This document shows, piece by piece, positions 1-6,037 of a stretch of 7,153 bases of DNA. Both the position numbers and the translations under genes were made by a program. The notes under the pieces are model-generated. The model saw nothing but the letters and a program-made list of their open reading frames with translations, had not been told where the DNA came from and ran no database searches. The stretch lies in assembly GCA_015491705.1 (NCBI GenBank), contig WFVK01000348.1:1-7153 (forward strand), read 5' to 3'. Each line of letters opens with the position of its first letter. The stretch's first letter is position 1. Origin of the DNA: Nitrospirota bacterium. GTDB taxonomy: Bacteria > Nitrospirota > Thermodesulfovibrionia > UBA6902.

Positions 1-8
1 CATTTCAT
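1..8 (-). CDS. Start of a further operon gene, cut by the window edge
   Basis: Only the first two codons (Met-Lys) and part of a third are inside the window, so the product cannot be named. The call rests on the ATG at 8-6 preceded by a strong AAGGAG Shine-Dalgarno (13-18, minus strand) at short spacing. It also lies just downstream of the kinase gene and on the same strand. The kinase stop codon is about 100 bases upstream, so this would be the fourth gene of the phosphatase-protease-kinase transcription unit, or the first of a new one. A second ATG lies one codon further (bases 3-1 are not in the same frame), so the ATG at 8 is preferred for its spacing. Confidence 0.5.
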
Positions 9-12
9 GTTT

Positions 13-18
13 CTCCTT
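13..18 (-). promoter_or_regulatory. Shine-Dalgarno of the truncated downstream gene
   Basis: Read on the minus strand this is AAGGAG inside an A-rich run, four bases before ATG at 8. It is one of the two strongest ribosome binding sites in the window. It is the main evidence that a real gene starts at the left edge. Confidence 0.55.
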
Positions 19-74
19 TTTTAAACTTTTCACCTCACCCCGCGGCCCTGCAACCGCTGAGCCATGAACAGGCT

Positions 75-103
75 TTACCGCGGGCTCTCCCGCCCCGTTA
101 TGC
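75..103 (-). repeat. 29-base intergenic repeat, copy B
   Basis: On the minus strand this begins GCATAACGGGG and ends CGCGGTAA, with an internal hairpin (GCGGG, loop AGAG, CCCGC; plus-strand 80-84 and 89-93). It matches 24 of 29 positions, ungapped, with the plus-strand segment 3220-3248, including an exact ten-base core CGGGAGAGCC. It begins only five bases after the kinase stop codon. It could act as a processing or stabilising hairpin at the end of the kinase message. There is no T tract after the stem, so it is not a standard intrinsic terminator. Confidence 0.55.
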
Positions 104-107
104 CACA

Positions 108-1295
108 TTAAGGCTGATTCGGTATCAGCCGGACATCAAGGGGGGTCTCTTTCCCCTCCTGCAACTGCACCTGGGCCTCCCAGTCATAGTAATCCGCGAG
201 GCTCAGCCGCACCTCGTGTTTGCCGCGCAGGAGCCCCACTCTCAGGGGTGTCTCCCCCCTGAACATCCCGTCAACAAAGACCCGGGCGCCTGCCGGCGTG
301 CTGTCTATTTTAAGAAAGGCCGTTGCGGCCTCTTCCACCACGGGCGGCGGACCCGCGCCGTTTTTTACGGATATGAAATAGTAGGAGAGCGCTCCCGCAA
401 TAACAAATATTAGCACTGCCGCAATCGAAAAGACAATATTTCTCCGCGCCTTTCCCGCGGGCCGGGCAGTTGCCGGCGCCGCTTCTTTTTTGCCGGAACA
501 GGCCTTTAACGCAGCGGACAATTCCCTGCCGGAACTGTAACGCTCCTCCGGGTTTTTTCGCAGGCACATCTGGATAACATCGGACAATTCCTGCGGAACA
601 TCCGGGTTAAGGGCTGTAACCGGGGGAGGCTCCTCCTGTGTGATCGCGTTAAAGACCGCGGCGAGGCTGTCGCCCCTGAAGGGCCTGGAGCCTGTGCACA
701 GTTCATATAATACAATCCCCAGAGAGAAAATATCAGAGCGGCCGTCGACCGGCCGGCTCATCACCTGCTCCGGGGACATGTACGCCGGTGTGCCCAGAAT
801 CTCCCCGGCCTGTGTCTGCACCGCCGCGGAAGGGTCTTCAACGTGAGCGATGCCGAAGTCCGTTATCTTAAGCCTTCCGTCTGAGCGGATGAGGATGTTG
901 CCGGGTTTTATGTCCCTGTGGACAATCCCCTTCCCATGGGCATAATCGAGGGTTTCGGCCACCACAGCGCCTGTTTCGATGATTTCATCCGGTTCCGGCG
1001 GGCGCCTCCGCACAGCTTCGTTCAGTGATTCGCCCTCGATAAATTCCATTGCAATATAGACGGTTCCCCCGTGTTCGTCCACATTGTAGACACGCACTAT
1101 GTTCGGATGGTCAAGACGGCCGAGGGCCCTGGCCTCGGACAGGAATCTCTTTACAAAGGCGTCGTTCACAAGCCTGTCCTGGCGCAGTACCTTTAATGCC
1201 ACGGTTAAATCGAGGTTGGGGTCATGGGCCTCGTAAACCACGCCCATGGAGCCCCTCCCGATTTCTCTCTTTACCTTATAGCGGCCGTAATTCAC
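108..1295 (-). CDS. Membrane Ser/Thr protein kinase with C-terminal PEGA domain
   Basis: A Hanks-type (PknB-like) kinase of 395 residues. Kinase domain, about 1-265: glycine loop GRGSMG (13-18), ATP lysine K35 in VALKVL, helix-C E54, catalytic HRDIKPGN (126-133, D128), DFG (146-148), and GTPAYMSPEQ ending the activation segment, with candidate phospho-threonines such as T161 and T169. All catalytic residues are present and it is an RD kinase, so it should be active and switched on by autophosphorylation. A basic, Ala/Pro-rich linker (268-285) precedes one transmembrane helix (about 287-309). A PEGA domain (about 326-394; core STPAGARVFVDG) would then lie in the periplasm and may bind envelope material. 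The start is GTG with a good AAGGAG five bases upstream. It overlaps the protease stop by four bases (GTGA), implying translational coupling. Confidence 0.95.
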   Translation of the reverse strand: MNYGRYKVKREIGRGSMGVVYEAHDPNLDLTVALKVLRQDRLVNDAFVKRFLSEARALGRLDHPNIVRVYNVDEHGGTVYIAMEFIEGESLNEAVRRRPPEPDEIIETGAVVAETLDYAHGKGIVHRDIKPGNILIRSDGRLKITDFGIAHVEDPSAAVQTQAGEILGTPAYMSPEQVMSRPVDGRSDIFSLGIVLYELCTGSRPFRGDSLAAVFNAITQEEPPPVTALNPDVPQELSDVIQMCLRKNPEERYSSGRELSAALKACSGKKEAAPATARPAGKARRNIVFSIAAVLIFVIAGALSYYFISVKNGAGPPPVVEEAATAFLKIDSTPAGARVFVDGMFRGETPLRVGLLRGKHEVRLSLADYYDWEAQVQLQEGKETPLDVRLIPNQP

Positions 1296-2248
1296 GGTGA
1301 CTCCTTCAGGAATTCTATCAGTGTCTCCATGGCGATAAAAAACCCCCTTGATTCGGTGCCCCTGTACCTGCCCTTGACGATGCCGACCAGGTTGCCCTGT
1401 GCATCAAAGACCGGGCTTCCGCTGCCTCCGGGCAGGGTCTCCATGTCCACCTGCCACAGGGGATGACCGTTCACCCGCCGGAGCGGGCCGCTGATAATCC
1501 CCGTGACTATCCTTCCGCGGTGATTATACGGACAGCCCACAGAATACACCGTCTCCCCGGCACTGAGGACATTGCGCGCGCTGGCCAGGGAGATGGATGA
1601 ATCAAGCCCTGCACCCGTATCAATAAGGCTGAGGTCGCGCCCGGCGTCCCTCTTTACAATATAACCCTTCAGTTCCCTGCCGGCGTCCGTAATAACGGTA
1701 ACCTCACGGACACCCGCGAGGTCATGGGCGGTTGAGACAATCAATCCTTCCTTGCCGACAATGAATCCTGAAAACTGGACGTGCCTGCTGTTTACTGCCG
1801 CACGGATACATACAACATCGGCGCTGCGAGAGACGATCACCCGGGGAATACCCTGGCCCCCGCCCCTTTTTGCCGGAGAATGCCCTGCTGCATAGCTGTC
1901 AATGACATCCTGCAGCTCGCCGGTCTTATCAGCCCCCGGCAGGCCGTTAAGCGTGTATTCAGCGTGCAACGCGGATGCCAGCGGGGAGTAGGGGCTTATG
2001 ATTATGCGCCATCTTTCAGTTCCCCTGACGGCATCGAGTTTCACCCCCCCTGCATCTGCAGCGGTCTGCCTGACGGTGAAGCCCGACTCAGCAAGCCAGC
2101 CTGCAAGGAGGGACCGGGTCTCCTCAACGGGCAGGGGTGAGATCAGCGCCCCGCTCCGCGCCCCGGCAGGAATGGGCTGGGATGACAGCAGTGCCAGGGA
2201 GAAAATCACTATCAGCAACCGGCTGAATCCGCCCGTATCAGTCCGCAT
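1292..2248 (-). CDS. Exported trypsin-like (S1/HtrA-type) serine protease
   Basis: Chosen start is ATG at 2248, giving 318 residues that begin with a signal peptide: Arg-containing n-region, hydrophobic LLIVIFSLALL, then a small-residue site near AGA. An open frame extends to a GTG at 2338, inside the phosphatase gene, but it would add 30 unconvincing residues ahead of the signal; neither start has a clear Shine-Dalgarno. Residues about 35-120 form a small module I do not recognise. The protease domain follows: His175 in VSTAHDL, Asp205 in GRDLSLI and Ser276 in PGGSGSPVF form a complete triad in HtrA-like order. No PDZ domain follows; the protein ends soon after the C-terminal helix. The gene sits between phosphatase and kinase and overlaps the kinase by four bases. 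Substrate is unknown; a periplasmic role in the same pathway is inferred. Confidence 0.85.
   Translation of the reverse strand: MRTDTGGFSRLLIVIFSLALLSSQPIPAGARSGALISPLPVEETRSLLAGWLAESGFTVRQTAADAGGVKLDAVRGTERWRIIISPYSPLASALHAEYTLNGLPGADKTGELQDVIDSYAAGHSPAKRGGGQGIPRVIVSRSADVVCIRAAVNSRHVQFSGFIVGKEGLIVSTAHDLAGVREVTVITDAGRELKGYIVKRDAGRDLSLIDTGAGLDSSISLASARNVLSAGETVYSVGCPYNHRGRIVTGIISGPLRRVNGHPLWQVDMETLPGGSGSPVFDAQGNLVGIVKGRYRGTESRGFFIAMETLIEFLKESP
1301..1306 (-). promoter_or_regulatory. Shine-Dalgarno of the kinase, inside the protease gene
   Basis: AAGGAG on the minus strand, five bases before the GTG start at 1295 and within the last codons of the protease. It decides the GTG start and, with the GTGA overlap, points to coupled translation. 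Confidence 0.75.
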
Positions 2249-2279
2249 GCCCACGGCGGCCGCATAACTGTACCGCGTG

Positions 2280-2296
2280 CAGGGGGGAGCCCCCTG
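2280..2296 (-). other. GC-rich hairpin between phosphatase and protease
   Basis: A perfect seven-base inverted repeat (CAGGGGG at 2280-2286, CCCCCTG at 2290-2296) with a three-base loop. It lies between the phosphatase stop (2323) and the preferred protease start (2248). No T tract follows on the minus strand, so it is not a textbook terminator. It could protect or attenuate the message, or reduce protease translation relative to the phosphatase. If the protease instead starts at 2338, the hairpin would be within its coding sequence. Confidence 0.5.
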
Positions 2297-2322
2297 GAGA
2301 AGTCCGCGGCCTGATTCTGCGT

Positions 2323-3051
2323 TTAAATAATCTCGCACAGTACGGCTGTAATGTTATCATATCCTCCGGCCGACAGCGCCAGCCGTATCAGCCTGTCCAC
2401 TTTCTGTTCCAGTCCTTCAGTGATGGAAAGGGCGTCCCGGATCGCGCCGTCTTCCACCATATCCGTAAGGCCGTCCGAACACAGCAGGAAGATATCACCG
2501 GGCATGGTCTTTCCCCTGATAAGGTCAACAGCGAGTTCTTCCTTTGTGCCCACGGCCCTTAAAATCACATGGCGCAGGGAATGCATCCTGGCCTCAGCCG
2601 CTGTTATCAGCCCCTGGTCAACCTGCTCCTGGACAAGCGAGTGATCCAGCGTGACCTGCCTGAGCTCCCCCGCCCTGAAAAGGTAAGTCCTGCTGTCCCC
2701 TACATGGCCGACAGCGTAACCGCCGTTGAAAAAGGCCGCCACCTCACCGGTACAGCCCATGCCGCGGTGCCGGGGGTTGTCGGCCGCGGCGGTGATAATC
2801 CTCTCATTGGACAGCCGGAAGGCATCCTGAATCAGTTGCAGGCAGTCCTCTTCAGAGGCGGGCCGGGCATTTGAAAAGACATCCGTAACGGTTTCTATGA
2901 AGATCCGGCTGGCCACTTCACCCGAGGCCTGCCCGCCCATTCCGTCCGCCACCGAGGCATAACCGCGGTCGGGGTCTGCGACAAAGGCATCTTCGTTGTT
3001 GGACCGCCTGAGGCCCGCGTCCGACTTGCCAAAAGAATTTATTTTAGACAT
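2323..3051 (-). CDS. PP2C-family (PPM) Ser/Thr protein phosphatase
   Basis: A stand-alone catalytic domain of 242 residues, the usual size for bacterial Stp/PrpC-type enzymes. It is cytoplasmic, with no signal or membrane segment. PPM motifs appear in order: GLRRSNNEDAF (13-23), metal-binding DGMGG (36-40, D36), GHVGDSR (115-121, D119), HVILRAVGT (161-169), CSDGLTD (191-197, D193) and GGYDNIT (229-235, D232). The metal-coordinating aspartates are all present, so it should remove phosphate from Ser/Thr in a Mn/Mg-dependent way. One unusual patch is GMGCTGEVAAF (97-107), where relatives usually have GMGTT followed by hydrophobic residues. It is the first gene of the operon and presumably resets the kinase encoded two genes downstream. 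The start has no Shine-Dalgarno, but an A/T-rich -10-like hexamer lies just upstream. Confidence 0.95.
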   Translation of the reverse strand: MSKINSFGKSDAGLRRSNNEDAFVADPDRGYASVADGMGGQASGEVASRIFIETVTDVFSNARPASEEDCLQLIQDAFRLSNERIITAAADNPRHRGMGCTGEVAAFFNGGYAVGHVGDSRTYLFRAGELRQVTLDHSLVQEQVDQGLITAAEARMHSLRHVILRAVGTKEELAVDLIRGKTMPGDIFLLCSDGLTDMVEDGAIRDALSITEGLEQKVDRLIRLALSAGGYDNITAVLCEII

Positions 3052-3056
3052 AATTT

Positions 3057-3062
3057 AATATA
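3057..3062 (-). promoter_or_regulatory. Candidate -10 element for the phosphatase operon
   Basis: TATATT on the minus strand ends five bases before the phosphatase ATG. Initiation about seven bases downstream would fall at the start codon itself, implying an almost leaderless message. A TTGTTT lies upstream at a rather long spacing (20 bases). There is no Shine-Dalgarno in this leader, which is what makes the reading plausible. Confidence 0.35.
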
Positions 3063-3219
3063 CACAAATAGGCAAAGATTGGAAACAATTTTTTCCCGGG
3101 CATTTTTTAAAGATCACAGGATATGTTCATCCTCAAGCCCTCAGGTGAGGTAAGAAAGGGCTGCCGCGCCGGCGGTGAGGCACGCACGGCCTCCCGCGGG
3201 GAAGGGGTAGCTTAATGCT

Positions 3220-3248
3220 GCATAAACGGCCGGGAGAGCCTGCCGTAA
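3220..3248 (+). repeat. 29-base intergenic repeat, copy A
   Basis: Begins GCATAAACGG and ends TGCCGTAA. It is identical at 24 of 29 positions to the minus strand of 75-103. With the preceding T it also contains the 11-base word TGCATAAACGG, found again at 4292-4302. It lies 31 bases before the FHA start codon, within the expected 5' leader or promoter of that gene. Confidence 0.55.
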
Positions 3249-3279
3249 CATCTTTATAAACGGTAAGTGCAGGGGATAA

Positions 3280-4248
3280 GTGAGGCAAAACGTGAAATCA
3301 GCGCCCGTCATAGTCGTACAGCTCGTCCACATACAGGGGCCCATGAAGGGGGATATCCAGGAATTTACCCGGACCCCGATACTGATAGGCCGCGATCCCT
3401 CGTGCAACCTGCGCTTTCCTGCGGGGTTGAACACCATTTCCCGGAAACATGCCCGGATTACAAGGGAAGGCAACCAGTTCAGGCTGATCGACCAGAGCGC
3501 CAACGGCACCTTTGTAAACGGAAAAAGGATTGAGGAGGCCGTTCTCAGGAACGGCGATGTGATAGAGTTTACCGAGGGCGGGCCGAAGGTGAGCTTCCTG
3601 TTTGAGATGAGGGAAGGGACGGTGGGGGCTGAAACAGCCCCGCCTGCCGGGGCTGAAGAATCAGCAGGACCCGTGCCCCCGCAGGTGCAGGGGCCGCCTG
3701 TGAGTGAACGTAAACAGCCTGAAAGACCCGCAGCTCCGGTCAGGCCGGAAACTGTTCAGCCGGAGCCGGAGGTTCAACCACCCCCTCAGCCGTCCGCTGA
3801 ACGGGTCAGCGCGCCGCTTGTCATACAGTACGGCCCCACTCTTCGTTCCTACAGGGAACTCCCTGTTGATATCGGTAAGGATACGGCATGCGATTTTATT
3901 GTGGATCATCCCATGATATACGACCGCCACGCCCAGATATTCTTCAGCCGGGACCGGTACTGGATAAAGGACCTCACCGGAAAGCAGCCCCTGCAGATAA
4001 ACGGACAGCCGGTTGTCATACAGGCCCCGCTGAATGTCAACGATGAATTATCCCTGAGCGCAGGGGGGCCGGTCTTCCGTTTTCTTGGCGGGGGACGTCT
4101 GGCCGAAATTGAAGAGGCCCCTGCCGCGGCCCCGCCGCCTCCTCCGAAAAAAGAAGAGAAAAAAGAAGAAGACGCGACCCCGGTACCCGGATACAGCGGC
4201 CCCAGGAAACTGTTCTCCAGACTGAAAAAATACCTGGACCACAAATAA
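3280..4248 (+). CDS. Cytoplasmic protein with two FHA domains
   Basis: A 322-residue soluble protein. FHA1, about 9-108, keeps the phosphothreonine-binding set: IGR (36-38, R38), SRKH (54-57) and NGTF (75-78), so it should bind pThr. A Pro/Glu/Ala-rich, probably disordered linker (about 112-177) follows. FHA2, about 179-268, has the fold pattern but IGK (198-200) instead of IGR, Y214 where the conserved Ser should be (YDRH), and no NGT at the usual place; it may not bind pThr. A proline run and an acidic/Lys stretch (281-298) precede a basic tail (RKLFSRLKKYLDHK). Start: GTG at 3280 with AGGGG four bases away; GTG at 3292, with GAGG at good spacing, is an equal alternative. Divergent from the kinase-phosphatase operon, it is a likely reader of the kinase's products (inferred). 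Confidence 0.9.
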   Translation: MRQNVKSAPVIVVQLVHIQGPMKGDIQEFTRTPILIGRDPSCNLRFPAGLNTISRKHARITREGNQFRLIDQSANGTFVNGKRIEEAVLRNGDVIEFTEGGPKVSFLFEMREGTVGAETAPPAGAEESAGPVPPQVQGPPVSERKQPERPAAPVRPETVQPEPEVQPPPQPSAERVSAPLVIQYGPTLRSYRELPVDIGKDTACDFIVDHPMIYDRHAQIFFSRDRYWIKDLTGKQPLQINGQPVVIQAPLNVNDELSLSAGGPVFRFLGGGRLAEIEEAPAAAPPPPPKKEEKKEEDATPVPGYSGPRKLFSRLKKYLDHK

Positions 4249-4291
4249 AAAAACAGGATGGACCGTTGCAGTTAAAGGTCAACCTCCATCT

Positions 4292-4320
4292 TGCATAAAC
4301 GGGCAGCGATAGTTTTATGC
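4292..4320. repeat. Palindromic TGCATAAA element between convergent genes
   Basis: Arms GCATAAAC (4293-4300) and GTTTTATGC (4312-4320) are inverted copies with one extra base, separated by 11 bases containing GGGCAGCGAT. The right arm includes the stop codon of the FHA-GAF gene. A related palindrome occurs at 5942-5976 in the opposite orientation and shares GGGC and GCGATRG between the same arms. It sits where transcription from both strands converges, so it could serve as a bidirectional end structure, although no clear T tract follows on either strand. Confidence 0.5.
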
Positions 4321-5874
4321 GACTGTAAGGTCAACGGCGGTTTTCGGTATACTCATTACGACGGGAAAGGCTGACCGCGCCGATGGGTCCAGCAGGAGCC
4401 TGCCGCCGTGATCCGAGAGTATCTTGTGGGCTATGTTGAGAAAAAGCCCGAGGCTCCACGGCTTGTCCCGCATCACGGGGTCAAAGGGTTCGTATAAGCG
4501 CACGCCCGGCTCAGCCTCTCCAAAGACAATCTCTATGTCATTGCCCCTGTCCCTGAGCACGATGTCAATATCCGATCCCTCCGGCACGGTGAAGAGTATC
4601 TCGCGGAAGACCATGGAAAGGGCTTTTCTGAAAAGCCCGGCATCAAGCGGGACCAGTACACCGGCGCTGCGGACGGACAGGACGGGGTGAACGCCCTTTT
4701 CCCGCCATTCATGCTCATGCTCCCTGATCCATTCTCGGATAATACCGTCGATCCGTTCGAGCTTCTTTCGCGGCTGCGGGATCTTCACGAAGGCGTCTGC
4801 TTCGGCAACAACCATCTCCACCCTTTCAACAGAGTCCATGATGGCCCTGAGGGATTCGGCCTTTAATCCCGCGGCCCCTGAGCGCAATATCTTCCTCACC
4901 ATGCCACCGATGACCATCATCGGATTCCTGATCTCGTGCGCCATGGCATGGGCCAGGCGGACGTAGGCCGCTGTCCGCTCTGTTTCTATGAGCCTCGCTT
5001 CCGTCACCTTCAGTGTCTCGACGGTATCCGCGTAACGCTTTCTGAGTTCGGACCACAGGCGCGCATTCTCGATCAGGGGGGCGAGTATGCACCCGATGCT
5101 TTTCAGGAACCGGAGGTCTTCATGGGTGTATGCCCCTGGCACACTCCTGTCGATGTATATCAGGCCGTAAATGCTGTTGTCATAGATAAGCGGCACGCAC
5201 ATGGCCGACCGTATCTTCAGGGCCATGACGCTTTCCTGTTCCCTGAAAGCGGCATCACTGAGCGCATCCTCAAGGAGAAACGACTCCCCGCTCCTGAGCA
5301 GCCTGTTGACAATGCTGCGGCTGAGCGGCACGGGTTCATTAATGGCGCACAGGCACAGGGGCCTTAGCGTGCCGTCTTCTTCAAACGATGCCATATAGCC
5401 GCGGTCCTGCCTGAAGATTCCCCGGAGCTTTGCAAATACCTTCTGCCCCAGGCTTGCGACATCATGATCAGCAACGGATTCGGCGGTGATTTCGTAAATC
5501 ACCTTCAGCCTCTGATGGTCTAGGCCGCCCTCCTGGGCAGGGCCGAGTGAATGGATTATAACGGTCTGCTGTGACTCATCCCCTTCAGTTTCAGCGGACA
5601 CCTGAAGCCGGGTGTTGCCGAGCCTTACGGAATCCCCCGGATGCAGGACCGTCCTGTCCCTGATCCTGACGTCATTGACAAAGACACCGTTTGCGCTGTC
5701 CATGTCACGGATACTTATCCTGCCTTCCGTTTCTTCAATAAGCGCGTGCCGGTGCGATACCGTTACATCCGGCAATGAGAGACCGGCGTCCCCGCCGCGG
5801 CCTATGACACAGGGGAGGGTTATGCTGTAATTTTCACCTGAGCCCAGGTTTTTAAGGATGATATCTCTGCCCAT
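4315..5874 (-). CDS. FHA-GAF histidine-kinase-like protein with degenerate ATP site
   Basis: A soluble 519-residue protein. FHA domain, 1-95: IGRG (24-27, R26), SHRH (40-43), NGVF (62-65), all needed for pThr binding. GAF domain, about 120-270. A coiled linker (about 272-300) leads to a HisKA segment with a good H-box, AHEIRNPMM (312-320, H313). The ATPase-like end (about 405-510) is eroded. The N-box asparagines are replaced (MVFREI at 421-426), the G1 DxGxG reads EAEPG (453-457), and only SLGL (474-477) recalls the G2 box. The fold is probably kept, but ATP binding is doubtful. No response regulator is next to it. Start ATG 5874 is the only in-frame ATG after a stop at 5907-5905; its ribosome site is weak. 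With the FHA gene next door it may be a phosphothreonine-gated scaffold or sensor (inferred). Confidence 0.9.
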   Translation of the reverse strand: MGRDIILKNLGSGENYSITLPCVIGRGGDAGLSLPDVTVSHRHALIEETEGRISIRDMDSANGVFVNDVRIRDRTVLHPGDSVRLGNTRLQVSAETEGDESQQTVIIHSLGPAQEGGLDHQRLKVIYEITAESVADHDVASLGQKVFAKLRGIFRQDRGYMASFEEDGTLRPLCLCAINEPVPLSRSIVNRLLRSGESFLLEDALSDAAFREQESVMALKIRSAMCVPLIYDNSIYGLIYIDRSVPGAYTHEDLRFLKSIGCILAPLIENARLWSELRKRYADTVETLKVTEARLIETERTAAYVRLAHAMAHEIRNPMMVIGGMVRKILRSGAAGLKAESLRAIMDSVERVEMVVAEADAFVKIPQPRKKLERIDGIIREWIREHEHEWREKGVHPVLSVRSAGVLVPLDAGLFRKALSMVFREILFTVPEGSDIDIVLRDRGNDIEIVFGEAEPGVRLYEPFDPVMRDKPWSLGLFLNIAHKILSDHGGRLLLDPSARSAFPVVMSIPKTAVDLTVA

Positions 5875-5941
5875 AAGGTCAAGCGCAGTGAGGCACCTCT
5901 TTTTTCAGGCGCGCAAGGATTTTTTCATAAAGCCTGCAGTT

Positions 5942-5976
5942 TGCATAAAGCCATCGCCCGCCGCCCTCTTTATGCA
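5942..5976. repeat. Palindromic TGCATAAAG element upstream of the FHA-GAF gene
   Basis: Perfect nine-base inverted repeat, TGCATAAAG (5942-5950) and CTTTATGCA (5968-5976), around a 17-base GC-rich centre. CATAAAGCC also occurs as a direct repeat at 5926-5934 and 5944-5952, 18 bases apart, nearly two helical turns. It lies about 70-100 bases upstream of the FHA-GAF start in the 163-base gap after the small membrane-protein gene. That position suits either a regulator binding site or the end hairpin of the pyrE unit. It resembles the element at 4292-4320. Confidence 0.55.
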
Positions 5977-6037
5977 GCTCGGGAGCCCCGGGGACAGGCG
6001 GCGCCGGAGGATTATCCCCTGCTGAAAGCAAGCCCTG

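Larger units (their letters stand above)
3052..3279. promoter_or_regulatory. Divergent control region between phosphatase and FHA gene
   Basis: A 228-base non-coding gap between the divergently read phosphatase operon and the two-FHA gene. The half next to the phosphatase is A/T-rich (T runs near 3089-3094 and 3103-3108). The half next to the FHA gene is GC-rich and holds the 29-base repeat (3220-3248) plus a second ATAAACGG at 3256-3263. No plausible coding frame of either strand continues through it. Promoters for both genes should lie here. I cannot place the plus-strand promoter with confidence. Confidence 0.6.

Noticed and set aside
1292..2338. Longer protease start at GTG 2338
   Set aside because: It would put about 30 extra residues ahead of a convincing signal peptide, overlap the phosphatase by 16 bases and lacks a Shine-Dalgarno. 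It is still possible.
3141..3509. 122-codon minus-strand frame opposite the start of the FHA gene
   Set aside because: It overlaps the clearly conserved FHA1 domain, the peptide is low in recognisable structure, and no ribosome site supports it.
1..4248. Type VI secretion regulatory set (PpkA/PppA/Fha)
   Set aside because: Kinase, PP2C and FHA genes together recall it, but no Tss structural gene is present and the PEGA domain plus exported protease do not fit that set.
4249..4291. Intrinsic terminator after the FHA gene (GATGGA at 4257-4262 with TCCATC at 4285-4290)
   Set aside because: The stem is six bases around a long, bulged loop and no T tract follows on the plus strand.
5926..5976. 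Possible riboswitch ahead of the FHA-GAF gene (repeated CATAAAGCC)
   Set aside because: The sequence does not match the c-di-GMP or cobalamin consensus I know. The inverted repeat explains it better.
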